64,000 nucleotides of DNA from JAAEPI01 sp965212145 (GTDB lineage: Bacteria > Bacteroidota > Bacteroidia > Cytophagales > Cyclobacteriaceae), in assembly GCA_965212145.1 (NCBI GenBank), contig CBDBUY010000005.1:124001-188000 (forward strand), written 5' to 3'. Made by a program: the position numbers and the translations under genes. Shown here piece after piece: positions 7,993 to 16,006 of the stretch (position 1 is the stretch's first letter; every line of letters starts with the position of its first letter). Under the pieces are notes generated by a model that did no database searches, was not told the origin of the DNA, and worked only from the letters and a program-made list of their open reading frames with translations.

Positions 7993-9681
7993 TCAATCGT
8001 AGCTGTTCTTTTTCAGGTCGTTTTCTTTCAAAATTCTTCTGAGGATTTTCCCAACGTTGGATTTCGGTAATTCATCCGTAAAGGCGATGTATTTAGGTCG
8101 CTTGTAACCTGTCAGGTGCTCTTTGCAATGCGCCTTTACAGCCTCTTCGGTCAAGCTGGGATCAGCTTTAACAATGTAGACTTTGACAGCTTCTGTGGAT
8201 TTGCTATCGGGCACCCCAATAGCTCCACATTCCAGCACTTCGTCCATTCTCGAAATGCAGTCTTCGATTTCATTTGGATAGACGTTGAATCCTGAGACCA
8301 AAATCATTTCTTTTTTCCGGTCTACAATTCGGATAAATCCATCTGGTTCCTGAATGGCAATGTCACCGGTCTTGAACCAACCATCAACGAAAGATTTCTC
8401 TGTATCCTCAGGTCGCTCCCAATAGCCTTTCATGACCTGAGGGCCTTTTGCACACAATTCGCCTGGCTCTCCATAAGGTACTTCTTTGCCGTCATCATCC
8501 AGCATGATAATCTCAGTACTCGGCATTGGAAGGCCGATTGATCCAATCCGCGCATTTTCGTTCAAAGGATTTACACAAAGCACAGGGGAGGTTTCGGTGA
8601 GGCCATAGCCTTCCGCTACTGCCTTGCCGGTTACTTCTTCCCATTTCTCAGCAACGAAACGCTGCAGGGCCATGCCGCCAGCGATGGCAATTTTTAAATT
8701 GGAGTGATCGATTTCTGCAAACCCCTTCGTAGACAATAGGCCGTTAAATAACGTATTTACGCCCGTCATCACAGTATAAGGATGTTTGCCCAGTTCTTTG
8801 ACAAAACCCGGCATATCTCTCGGGTTGGTAATGAGGATGCTTTTTGCTCCTAGTTTCGCACACACGAAAGCATTGACTGTCAGCGCAAAAATATGATAGA
8901 GTGGGAGCGCAGTGATAAAAATTTCCTGACCGGTTTGTAGGCTAGATGCACCCATCCAGGCACGGACCTGTTCGAGATTTGCGACAATGTTTCCATGAGT
9001 CAACATGGCACCCTTGGAAACACCTGTCGTGCCACCGGTGTATTGAAGAAAAGCAATGTCTCCAGCTTTAATCTCGGGCTTTTGATACTTAGCAGCATCG
9101 CCTTTCGCCATTACGGTTTTGAATGGAATGGCTTTTGGAAGATTATAGGCCGGTACCATTTTCTTAATGTACTTAACGACGAAGCTCACGATCCCCCCTT
9201 TCAGTCCACCAAGCATGTCACCAAGTTCTGTCACGATCACGTGTTCAATGGATGTGTCTGGTAAAATTTCCTCCAGGTTGCTGGCGAAATTGGCCAGAAT
9301 GACCACTGCTTTTACACCGGCATCATTAAACTGATGCTTCATCTCTGAAGGGGTGTAGAGAGGATTCGTATTCACCACGGTAATGCCAGCTCTAACTGCC
9401 CCAAACATCGCGATAGGAGTTTGAAGAATGTTTGGCATCTGGATCGCAATTCGGTCTCCCTTTTTTAGTCCGAGATCATTTTGTAGATACGCCGCGAATT
9501 GTTTCGTTAAATCATCAAGTTCCTCGTAAGTAAACCTCTTGCCCATGTTTTCATAGGCCTCATTAGACTTGAATTCCTGAAAAGATTCTTCAAGAAGCTC
9601 AATTAATGAATCGTATTGATCGGGGTTTATTTCGTGCGGGACGCCTTCAGGATAATTCTCGTACCAGGGAAATTTGCTCAT
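7993..9681 (-). CDS. fadD: Long-chain fatty acid CoA ligase (AMP-forming)
   Basis: 562 residues, the size of E. coli FadD. It activates fatty acids to acyl-CoA through an acyl-adenylate, for degradation or lipid synthesis. The AMP-binding signature YTGGTTGVSKGAMLTHGN is at about 214-231, followed by GYGLTETSP, the adenine-binding GWFKTGDIA and the C-terminal lid motif GFNVYPNEIED plus PKSNVGKILRR. The ATG at 9681 overlaps the stop of a 41-codon leader ORF (ATGA), and a strong terminator lies 48 bases upstream of the start, so expression is probably controlled by attenuation. True substrate range cannot be read from sequence; an aryl or branched acid ligase is possible. Confidence 0.9.
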   Translation of the reverse strand: MSKFPWYENYPEGVPHEINPDQYDSLIELLEESFQEFKSNEAYENMGKRFTYEELDDLTKQFAAYLQNDLGLKKGDRIAIQMPNILQTPIAMFGAVRAGITVVNTNPLYTPSEMKHQFNDAGVKAVVILANFASNLEEILPDTSIEHVIVTELGDMLGGLKGGIVSFVVKYIKKMVPAYNLPKAIPFKTVMAKGDAAKYQKPEIKAGDIAFLQYTGGTTGVSKGAMLTHGNIVANLEQVRAWMGASSLQTGQEIFITALPLYHIFALTVNAFVCAKLGAKSILITNPRDMPGFVKELGKHPYTVMTGVNTLFNGLLSTKGFAEIDHSNLKIAIAGGMALQRFVAEKWEEVTGKAVAEGYGLTETSPVLCVNPLNENARIGSIGLPMPSTEIIMLDDDGKEVPYGEPGELCAKGPQVMKGYWERPEDTEKSFVDGWFKTGDIAIQEPDGFIRIVDRKKEMILVSGFNVYPNEIEDCISRMDEVLECGAIGVPDSKSTEAVKVYIVKADPSLTEEAVKAHCKEHLTGYKRPKYIAFTDELPKSNVGKILRRILKENDLKKNSYD

Positions 9682-9803
9682 GAGTCGGGAGTTTGATCGC
9701 TAAGATATAATGCGGAGCAAAAAAAAGAGCCTTGATCTCCCCAGATCAAGGCCCAATAAACAACATTAACCCAAAAATAGCTGAAGGTATGGTTTCGAAC
9801 CAT
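9678..9803 (-). CDS. Putative 41-residue aromatic-rich leader peptide upstream of fadD
   Basis: ATG at 9803 is the first in-frame ATG downstream of the predicted transcription start. Residues 7-17 read FSYFWVNVVYW, and seven of residues 7-21 are Phe, Tyr or Trp. Residues 18-25 are encoded by the terminator stem. The TGA stop overlaps the fadD ATG. The start codon lies inside a hairpin. This layout resembles trpL/pheL-type leaders, though here the frame runs through the terminator to the next gene. Translation has not been shown; the frame could also be a chance reading. Confidence 0.5.
   Translation of the reverse strand: MVRNHTFSYFWVNVVYWALIWGDQGSFFCSALYLSDQTPDS
9721..9752 (-). terminator. 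Intrinsic terminator (attenuator) between the fadD promoter and fadD
   Basis: On the minus strand a perfect ten-base stem GCCTTGATCT / AGATCAAGGC with a GGGG loop (9752-9729) is followed by TC and a run of eight T. It faces fadD and lies 91 bases downstream of the predicted -7 box, with no gene in between except the leader ORF, so it would end transcripts early unless overridden. Confidence 0.85.
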
Positions 9804-9826
9804 CAAGCCCCCGATCGGTGCTTCAG
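9781..9826 (-). promoter_or_regulatory. Leader hairpin that could compete with the fadD terminator
   Basis: Minus-strand CTGAAG (9826-9821) pairs with CTTCAG (9786-9781), and inside it ATGGTT-CGA-AACCAT forms a second stem that includes the leader ATG. The enclosed GATCGGGG (9816-9809) can pair with CCTTGATC (9751-9744), the 5' arm of the terminator, over eight positions including two G-U pairs. Opening the outer stem would free it as an antiterminator. The pairing was worked out by eye and not folded. Confidence 0.5.
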
Positions 9827-9842
9827 TGTGAATTTGACAATA

Positions 9843-9872
9843 CAAAGTTATATTTGCTGATATTCTATTCAA
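9843..9872 (-). promoter_or_regulatory. Bacteroidota-type promoter for the fadD leader
   Basis: On the minus strand TTG (9872-9870), 19 bases of spacer, then TAACTTTG (9850-9843), an exact match to the TAnnTTTG -7 consensus at the expected distance. Transcription would begin near 9837, giving a leader of about 155 bases before fadD. Confidence 0.7.
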
Positions 9873-9878
9873 TGAATG

Positions 9879-9894
9879 CTATAATTAATTATAG
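9879..9894. promoter_or_regulatory. Perfect 16-bp palindrome, candidate Lrp-family operator
   Basis: CTATAATTAATTATAG reads the same on both strands. It lies 6 bases upstream of the -33 element of the fadD promoter and 58 bases upstream of the Lrp/AsnC gene. AT-rich palindromes of about 15 bp are typical Lrp/AsnC sites, and these regulators often control themselves and a divergent neighbour. Binding is inferred. Confidence 0.5.
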
Positions 9895-9952
9895 ATTAAT
9901 TATCAATTCGTTTAGAATGATGAAAATTTAATAATGCAAACCGTTTCGATCT

Positions 9953-10426
9953 GTGAAAAATTATGAAATCGACAACATCGACCTGAAGATTCTGAACATT
10001 CTGAAGGAAGATGCCAAGAAACCTTACACCGAGGTAGCTAAAAAAGTGTTCGTCTCACCGGGTACGGTGCACGTGCGAATGAAAAAAATGGAAGAGATGG
10101 GTGTTGTAACCGGAACCTCTCTTAAGGTGGACTACTCCAAACTCGGATACGATATCACTTGCTTTCTTGGAATTTTCCTTGAGAAGAGCTCGTTGTATGA
10201 TGAAGTGGTAGATAAACTGAAAGAAGTCGACGAAATTGTCAACATCAGATACACAACTGGTAACTACAATATTTTCGCAAAAATTCACTGCCGTGACACA
10301 CGTCACCTTCGGGACATTTTGCACGATAAGATTCAACAAATTGAGGGTATCGAGAGTACTGAAACTTTCATATCCCTTGATACTAGTGTTAATAAGCACT
10401 TGGACTTCAGTTTACGGCAGGAATAG
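9953..10426 (+). CDS. Lrp/AsnC family transcriptional regulator
   Basis: 157 residues, normal for the family. An N-terminal winged helix-turn-helix starts at IDNIDLKILNILKEDAKKPYTEVAKKVFVS (about 5-34), with the recognition helix around SPGTVHVRMKKMEEMG, followed by an RAM ligand-binding domain (about 70-150) containing VRYTTG-like VNIRYTTGNYNIFAKI. These proteins form octamers and sense amino acids. The GTG at 9953 is the best start; no in-frame ATG lies near. The gene diverges from fadD across a 271-base region with a palindrome that may be its operator, and it ends 50 bases before the suf operon. Confidence 0.88.
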   Translation: MKNYEIDNIDLKILNILKEDAKKPYTEVAKKVFVSPGTVHVRMKKMEEMGVVTGTSLKVDYSKLGYDITCFLGIFLEKSSLYDEVVDKLKEVDEIVNIRYTTGNYNIFAKIHCRDTRHLRDILHDKIQQIEGIESTETFISLDTSVNKHLDFSLRQE

Positions 10427-10440
10427 GAACTAAATCACAT

Positions 10441-10472
10441 TTAGAATTGATATAAATAGAATCTACCTTTGC
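10441..10472 (+). promoter_or_regulatory. Promoter of the suf operon
   Basis: TACCTTTG at 10465-10472 is an exact TAnnTTTG -7 box. A weak -33 match TTTAG begins at 10441 with a suitable spacer. The sufB ATG at 10477 is only five bases downstream of the box, so the mRNA would have a very short leader or none. Confidence 0.55.
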
Positions 10473-10476
10473 GGCA

Positions 10477-11928
10477 ATGAATGACGATCAGATTTTAGAG
10501 GAGTTTACCTCCAAAGAATACGAGCATGGATGGCACGTCGATTTTGAGGCGGATGAGGCTCCATTGGGCCTTAATGAGGATATTGTCCGATTCATTTCTG
10601 CCAAGAAGGAGGAGCCTGAGTGGTTGTTAGAATGGCGATTGAAAGCCTACAGAGGATGGCTCGAAATGAAGGAGCCGGACTGGGCGAATATCAACTATCC
10701 AAAGATCGATTATCAGGCTATCAAATATTACTCTGCACCTAAGCAAGAGAACAAGCCTAAAAGTCTGGATGAAGTAGATCCGGAGCTATTAAAGACTTTT
10801 GAGAAATTAGGAATTTCATTAACTGAGCAGGAGCGTCTTACTGGAGTGAGCAACGTGGCTGTCGATGCAGTGATAGATTCTGTTTCTGTTGCCACAACTT
10901 TCAAAGAAACATTAGGAGAGCTTGGGATTATTTTCTGCTCGTTTAGTGAGGCGGTAGAAAATCACCCGGAGTTGGTTAAGAAATATTTGGGTTCAGTTGT
11001 CCCACGAAACGACAATTATTTCGCTGCGTTGAACTCAGCGGTGTTTTCTGATGGGTCTTTCTGCTATATTCCAAAAGGGGTGAGATGCCCTATGGAGCTA
11101 TCCACTTATTTCAGAATCAATGCGGCCAATACGGGTCAGTTTGAAAGAACGCTGATTGTGGCAGAAGACGACTCCTATGTGAGTTACCTAGAGGGGTGTA
11201 CTGCTCCCATGCGAGATGAAAATCAGTTACACGCTGCTGTAGTTGAAATTTATGCTTCCAAGGGAGCAGAAGTGAAGTACTCTACCGTTCAGAATTGGTA
11301 TCCTGGAGATAAGAATGGCAAGGGCGGGATTTACAACTTCGTAACCAAGCGGGGAATTTGTGCCGGAGACTACTCTAAAATTTCGTGGACACAAGTCGAA
11401 ACTGGTTCGGCTGTGACTTGGAAGTATCCGTCATGTATTTTGAAGGGAGACAATTCCAGCGGAGAGTTTTACTCAGTGGCTGTGACAAATAATCATCAGC
11501 AAGCAGATACCGGAACCAAAATGGTCCATATCGGGAAAAATACCCGTTCTCGCATCGTTTCAAAAGGTATCTCAGCTGGTAAATCACAAAACAGCTACCG
11601 AGGACAAGTTCACATCATGAAGCGGGCGGAGAATTCAAGAAACTTCTCGCAATGTGACTCCTTGCTTATGGGAGATAAATGTGGTGCTCATACTTTCCCA
11701 TACATCGATGTGGAAAACAGCACGGCGCAGGTAGAACATGAGGCTACAACCTCCAAGATTGGAGAAGATCAAATTTTTTACTGCCAGCAAAGAGGGCTAG
11801 ATGAAGAGAGTGCGGTAGCGCTCATCGTCAATGGTTTCGCTAAAGAAGTCATGAATAAGCTCCCAATGGAATTTGCGGTAGAAGCTCAAAAACTTTTAGC
11901 ACTGACCCTAGAGGGAAGTGTTGGATAA
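10477..11928 (+). CDS. sufB: Fe-S cluster assembly scaffold protein SufB
   Basis: 483 residues, full length. SufB is the scaffold of the SufBC2D complex, on which Fe-S clusters are built in the cytoplasm. The N-terminal part reads ILEEFTSKEYEHGW (about 5-18); the beta-helix core contains SYLEGCTAPMRDENQLHAAVVE and the conserved block NFSQCDSLLMGDKCGAHTFP, which carries the cysteines used for cluster chemistry and transfer with SufD, ending with EATTSKIGEDQIFYCQQRGL. It is the first gene of a seven-gene suf operon and lies 15 bases before sufC. Confidence 0.97.
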   Translation: MNDDQILEEFTSKEYEHGWHVDFEADEAPLGLNEDIVRFISAKKEEPEWLLEWRLKAYRGWLEMKEPDWANINYPKIDYQAIKYYSAPKQENKPKSLDEVDPELLKTFEKLGISLTEQERLTGVSNVAVDAVIDSVSVATTFKETLGELGIIFCSFSEAVENHPELVKKYLGSVVPRNDNYFAALNSAVFSDGSFCYIPKGVRCPMELSTYFRINAANTGQFERTLIVAEDDSYVSYLEGCTAPMRDENQLHAAVVEIYASKGAEVKYSTVQNWYPGDKNGKGGIYNFVTKRGICAGDYSKISWTQVETGSAVTWKYPSCILKGDNSSGEFYSVAVTNNHQQADTGTKMVHIGKNTRSRIVSKGISAGKSQNSYRGQVHIMKRAENSRNFSQCDSLLMGDKCGAHTFPYIDVENSTAQVEHEATTSKIGEDQIFYCQQRGLDEESAVALIVNGFAKEVMNKLPMEFAVEAQKLLALTLEGSVG

Positions 11929-11943
11929 ACATCAAAAAAGGAC

Positions 11944-12696
11944 ATGTTAAAGATCACGAATTTACACGCCTCGATAGAGGATAAGAAAATCTTAAACGGA
12001 ATCAATCTCGAAGTGAAAGCGGGCGAGATCCACGCCATTATGGGCCCGAATGGTTCAGGCAAAAGCACTCTCGCATCTGTCTTAGCCGGAAGAGAGGATT
12101 ATGAAGTCACTGAAGGATCGATTGAGTATTTCGATGAGGATTTACTGGAATTGGGCGCTGATGAAAGAGCTAGAAAGGGCATCTTTCTGGCGTTTCAGTA
12201 TCCGGTAGAAATTCCCGGGGTGAGCACCACCAACTTCCTGAAAACTGCTATTAATCAAATCCGAGAGAGCAGAGGGGAAGAACCATTGAATGCAGTCGAT
12301 TTCTTGAAGGTGATGAAGGAGAAAATGACATGGGTGGAAATGGAACAAAGTCTTCTGAGCCGGTCGTTGAATGAAGGATTTTCGGGTGGTGAGAAAAAGC
12401 GAAACGAGATTTTCCAAATGGCCATGTTGGAGCCAAAACTTGCACTTCTCGATGAGACGGATTCCGGATTGGACATTGATGCATTGAAAATTGTTTCCAA
12501 TGGCGTAAACAAACTTCGTTCACCTGAAAATGCCACGATCGTGGTGACGCACTATCAGCGGTTGCTCGATTACATCGTGCCAGATTTTGTGCATGTACTG
12601 TATCAGGGCAGAATTGTGAAGTCGGGTGACAAAGACCTTGCTTTGAAATTGGAAAAAGAAGGATACGATTGGATCAAAGAAGAGGTAGCTGTCTAA
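11944..12696 (+). CDS. sufC: Fe-S cluster assembly ATPase SufC
   Basis: 250 residues, the usual size. SufC is the ABC-type ATPase of the SufBC2D scaffold complex. Walker A GPNGSGKST is at about 36-44, the Q-loop in LAFQYPVEIPGV (about 82-93), the ABC signature FSGGEKKRNEIFQM (about 145-158) and Walker B ALLDETDSGLDIDAL (about 166-180). The Thr/Asp following the Walker B Glu (DETDSG) is typical of SufC. Its stop codon directly precedes the ATG of sufD. Confidence 0.97.
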   Translation: MLKITNLHASIEDKKILNGINLEVKAGEIHAIMGPNGSGKSTLASVLAGREDYEVTEGSIEYFDEDLLELGADERARKGIFLAFQYPVEIPGVSTTNFLKTAINQIRESRGEEPLNAVDFLKVMKEKMTWVEMEQSLLSRSLNEGFSGGEKKRNEIFQMAMLEPKLALLDETDSGLDIDALKIVSNGVNKLRSPENATIVVTHYQRLLDYIVPDFVHVLYQGRIVKSGDKDLALKLEKEGYDWIKEEVAV

Positions 12697-13962
12697 ATGG
12701 AATTGGTGAAAAACGATATCATGACGGAAATCTTCGAAGGACAAAGCGGAGGCCGATTCTCTGAATTGAAAGCCCAAGCTTTTGAAACTTTTCAAGAGTC
12801 GGGCTGGCCGACAAGGAAGGATGAAGAATATAAGTTCACACCATTGGCTCAAATCCTCAAAAAGGGATTTGACTTCAATAATGTGAGCAATGAGTTGACA
12901 CTCACAGCCGAAAGTGCAGCAGAGAAGTTTTACAAAGTAGAAGGCCATCATCTGGTTTTCTTGAATGGTGAGTACCGAAAAGATCTTTCTCAACTTTCAC
13001 AGAATGAGATCGATATTCACGGTTTCGATGAATTGGAGGATGAGCAAGTGGAAGGCATCCTGAAAATGACTCAGGATCAGCGGGCATCCGTGACTATGAA
13101 TCGTGCATTTATTACAAATGGCCTTGTTATTCACGCCAAGCACGCTACACCACTTTTACCGATTTTCATTTATCACTTTAGAGGTGGGTCTGCAAATTCG
13201 ATTAGCTGCCCGGCTATTCACATTACCGCAGAGCAAAACGCGCACTTGCGGGTTTATGAAAGAACCTATTCAATGGGTGAAGGGAGTAACTTCTCCAGCC
13301 ACGTGACCACCATTTCTGTGGCTAAACACGGGAGCGTTCGATACACCAAAATTCAGGATCATACTTCTACAGATTTCACTTTAGATAATCTATTCGTAGA
13401 TCAAGCTGAGGAAAGCCACTTTTACGCCAACACATTTTCACTTTCAGGCGCTTTGATTCGAAACAACCTGGAAATTGCGATAAATGGCGAACACTCGGAA
13501 GCCAACATGTACGGGCTGTATCTGCTTGATGGTAAAACCCATGTAGACAATCACACAGTGGTTGATCATAAATTCCCGAACTGCGATAGCAACGAAATGT
13601 ATAAAGGGATCGTGGATGGAAATGCAACGGGGGTTTTTAACGGAAAAATCTTCGTTCGTCAGCCGGCGCAAAAAACAAATGCCTTCCAGGCCAACAATAA
13701 CGTTTCGCTTTCAGATTCGGCGACCATTCACACCAAACCGCAACTAGAAATATGGGCAGATGATGTGAAGTGTTCGCACGGCTGTACAATTGGTGAGCTG
13801 GACGAGGAGGCACTTTTCTATTTACAATCGAGAGGTATTCGTCCGCAGATAGCAAAGGCCATGTTGCTGAATGCATTTGCTGCTGAATCATTGGCGCATG
13901 TGCAGCTGGATTTGATCAATGAGGAAATTATAAATCTGATTCACCAACGTTTGGACGTATGA
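12697..13962 (+). CDS. sufD: Fe-S cluster assembly protein SufD
   Basis: 421 residues; a second in-frame ATG at 12721 would give 413. SufD is the SufB paralogue of the scaffold complex and helps with iron acquisition and cluster formation. The N-terminal helical region has GWPTRKDEEYKFTPL (about 36-50), and the beta-helix ends with the SUF signature DDVKCSHGCTIGELDEEALFYLQSRGI, including the His used at the SufB-SufD interface. The first ATG directly abuts the sufC stop, and the end overlaps sufS by four bases. Confidence 0.95.
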   Translation: MELVKNDIMTEIFEGQSGGRFSELKAQAFETFQESGWPTRKDEEYKFTPLAQILKKGFDFNNVSNELTLTAESAAEKFYKVEGHHLVFLNGEYRKDLSQLSQNEIDIHGFDELEDEQVEGILKMTQDQRASVTMNRAFITNGLVIHAKHATPLLPIFIYHFRGGSANSISCPAIHITAEQNAHLRVYERTYSMGEGSNFSSHVTTISVAKHGSVRYTKIQDHTSTDFTLDNLFVDQAEESHFYANTFSLSGALIRNNLEIAINGEHSEANMYGLYLLDGKTHVDNHTVVDHKFPNCDSNEMYKGIVDGNATGVFNGKIFVRQPAQKTNAFQANNNVSLSDSATIHTKPQLEIWADDVKCSHGCTIGELDEEALFYLQSRGIRPQIAKAMLLNAFAAESLAHVQLDLINEEIINLIHQRLDV

Positions 13963-15191
13963 GTGTAGTGGCCACATTGGATGTTCAGAAAATCAGAAGC
14001 CAGTTTCCTGTCCTGAATCAGCAGGTAAATGGCCATCCATTGGTCTACTTTGACAATGCGGCCTCCTCTCAGAAACCAAAATCCGTTATTGATGCGCTCG
14101 TGCACTATTACGAGCATGATCATGCCAATATCCATCGTGGACTCCATACCCTTGCGGAACGAGCTACCACCGCTTATGAGGATGTAAGAAAGCAAGCTGC
14201 TCGATTCATCAATGCCAAGGAGTCCGAGGAAATAATTTTCACCAGAGGAACGACTGAAAGCATCAATCTGGTGGCTGAATCCTTTGGGCATACTTTCTTG
14301 AAAGAAGGAGATGAAATCCTGATCACTGAAATGGAGCATCACTCCAACATTGTGCCTTGGCAGTTGATTGCAGGCAGGATAGGTGCTGTGATTAAAGTTG
14401 CGCCAGTTGCCGACAATGGGGAATTGATCGTGGAGGAGTTTCAGAAATTGTTGAATGACAAAACGAAGATTGTTGCGCTCAATTACATCTCCAATTCCAT
14501 GGGAACCATTAATCCTGTGAAGGAATTGATAGAGTTGGCTCATGGATTGGGAGCGAAGGTGCTGGTGGATGCAGCTCAGGCGGCTCCACACCTGAAAATT
14601 GACGTTCAGGATTTGGATGCTGATTTTCTGGCATTGTCATCGCACAAGATGTACGGCCCGACCGGGGTGGGCATTTTGTATGGAAAAAGAGACTTGTTAG
14701 AAGCAATGGAGCCCTATCAGGGCGGTGGCGAGATGATCAGCGAAGTGCATTTCTCGGGAACGAGCTACAATGACATCCCATACAAATTCGAAGCTGGCAC
14801 CCCGAATATCGCAGATGTCGTGGGGTTTGGAAAGGCGATGGAATTTGTGGAAGAAATAGGTCAAGATGCCATCGCAGCACATGAGCATGAGCTTTTGGAG
14901 CATGCAATGGCCGGACTATCAGAAGTGGAAGGATTTCGCCCGGTTGGAACGGCTGCAAACAAGGCCAGTGTGATTTCATTCATTTTGGATGGTGTGCATG
15001 CTTACGATCTCGGAATGTTTCTGGATGCGAAAGGTATTGCAGTACGTACGGGTCATCATTGCACTCAACCATTGATGGAGCGTTTGGGCATAGAAGGGAC
15101 GGTTCGGGCTTCTTTTGGAGTGTACAACACTATCGAGGAAGTAGATGCATTTGTTTCCGCAGTGAAGGAAATAGTTAAGAAATTTACGTGA
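13959..15191 (+). CDS. sufS: Cysteine desulfurase SufS
   Basis: 410 residues, group II cysteine desulfurase. It removes sulfur from cysteine, holding it as a persulfide that SufE accepts. The PLP lysine is Lys230 in SSHKMYGPTG; the PLP-contacting EMEHHSNIVPW block is near residue 126; the persulfide Cys368 lies in RTGHHCTQPLM. It overlaps sufD by an ATGA and its TGA overlaps the sufE ATG by one base, so translation is probably coupled. Confidence 0.97.
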   Translation: MSVVATLDVQKIRSQFPVLNQQVNGHPLVYFDNAASSQKPKSVIDALVHYYEHDHANIHRGLHTLAERATTAYEDVRKQAARFINAKESEEIIFTRGTTESINLVAESFGHTFLKEGDEILITEMEHHSNIVPWQLIAGRIGAVIKVAPVADNGELIVEEFQKLLNDKTKIVALNYISNSMGTINPVKELIELAHGLGAKVLVDAAQAAPHLKIDVQDLDADFLALSSHKMYGPTGVGILYGKRDLLEAMEPYQGGGEMISEVHFSGTSYNDIPYKFEAGTPNIADVVGFGKAMEFVEEIGQDAIAAHEHELLEHAMAGLSEVEGFRPVGTAANKASVISFILDGVHAYDLGMFLDAKGIAVRTGHHCTQPLMERLGIEGTVRASFGVYNTIEEVDAFVSAVKEIVKKFT

Positions 15192-15619
15192 TGGCAATCT
15201 CTGAGAAACAACAGGAAATTGTGGAACAATTCCAAATGCTGGACGGGGACATGGAAATGACCCTGACCTACATTATGGAATTGGGCAATGAGTTGCCGGC
15301 CATGCCGGAGGAAAAGAAGGTGGAGGAGAATATTGTGAAAGGATGTCAGTCTAAAGTTTGGTTAGCCGCTGATTTAGTCGGGAACCATATCCATTTTGAG
15401 GCAGACTCAAATACAGCTGTCACCAAAGGTTTAGTGAGTATGTTGTTGAAGGTGGTGAACGATGAGCGTCCGGAAGATGTTTTGAAAGCAGAGATTGATT
15501 TTCCCGGAAAAATCGGAATGAACAGGTTCATAGGAACTCAGCGTTCAAACGGTTTTGCGGCGATGATCAAGCAGATTAGATATTACGCATTAGCATTAAG
15601 TCAGAAATCAAATGTCTGA
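15191..15619 (+). CDS. sufE: Sulfur acceptor protein SufE
   Basis: 142 residues from the ATG at 15191 (a GTG just before, at 15188, would add one residue). SufE takes persulfide sulfur from SufS and hands it to SufB. The acceptor cysteine is Cys52 in IVKGCQSKVW, and the family block RSNGFAAMIKQIRYYA closes the protein. The start overlaps the sufS stop, and the end overlaps the next gene by eight bases, consistent with one operon. Confidence 0.94.
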   Translation: MAISEKQQEIVEQFQMLDGDMEMTLTYIMELGNELPAMPEEKKVEENIVKGCQSKVWLAADLVGNHIHFEADSNTAVTKGLVSMLLKVVNDERPEDVLKAEIDFPGKIGMNRFIGTQRSNGFAAMIKQIRYYALALSQKSNV

Positions 15620-15944
15620 GAAAGTAGAACAAAAGGATTCATTGGCACTTAAAGAGGATGTGGTCAGAGCTATTAAAAAGGTTTATGATCCAGAGATTCC
15701 TGTGGATGTTTATGAGTTGGGGTTGATCTATGAGATCAATGTTTTTCCAATTAATAATGTCCATGTTTTGATGACATTGACCTCTCCAAGTTGCCCTGCG
15801 GCCGAACAAATTCCTGCGGAAGTTGAGCGATACGTGAAGGCCATCGAAGATGTAAATGACGTGCAGGTGGAGTTGACTTTTGATCCACCTTATGCGACGA
15901 ATATGATGAGCGAGGAGGCCAAGCTCGAATTAGGCTTTATGTAG
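15612..15944 (+). CDS. SufT-like MIP18/DUF59 family Fe-S assembly protein
   Basis: 110 residues, one MIP18 (DUF59) domain. The family signature DPEIPVDVYELGLIYEI is at about 27-43, and SPSCPAAEQIP (about 58-68) contains the conserved cysteine. Members include SufT, PaaD and eukaryotic CIA2/MIP18, which help deliver clusters to target proteins. Its position inside the suf operon, overlapping sufE, supports a cluster maturation role. The exact partner proteins cannot be told from sequence. Confidence 0.88.
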   Translation: MSEKVEQKDSLALKEDVVRAIKKVYDPEIPVDVYELGLIYEINVFPINNVHVLMTLTSPSCPAAEQIPAEVERYVKAIEDVNDVQVELTFDPPYATNMMSEEAKLELGFM

Positions 15945-15954
15945 AAAAGATTTT

Positions 15955-15977
15955 AGTAGTGGACAAGTCCAACTACT
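15955..15977 (+). promoter_or_regulatory. Inverted repeat upstream of the bacilliredoxin gene
   Basis: AGTAGTGGAC-AA-GTCC-A-ACTACT forms a ten-pair stem with one bulged A. There is no T run, so a terminator is unlikely; it could be an RNA processing or operator site. It supports using the ATG at 16007 for the next gene, since a GTG start at 15959 would put this structure inside the coding region. Confidence 0.4.
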
Positions 15978-16006
15978 CTTTACCAATTACTAAATACCAG
16001 AAAAAT

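Noticed and set aside
9781..9826. A tRNA-like piece on the minus strand: GGTTCGAAACC resembles a T-arm and CTGAAG/CTTCAG could be an acceptor stem.
   Set aside because: There is no D-arm, anticodon arm or CCA-like end, and only about 45 bases are enclosed. The leader-hairpin reading explains it better.
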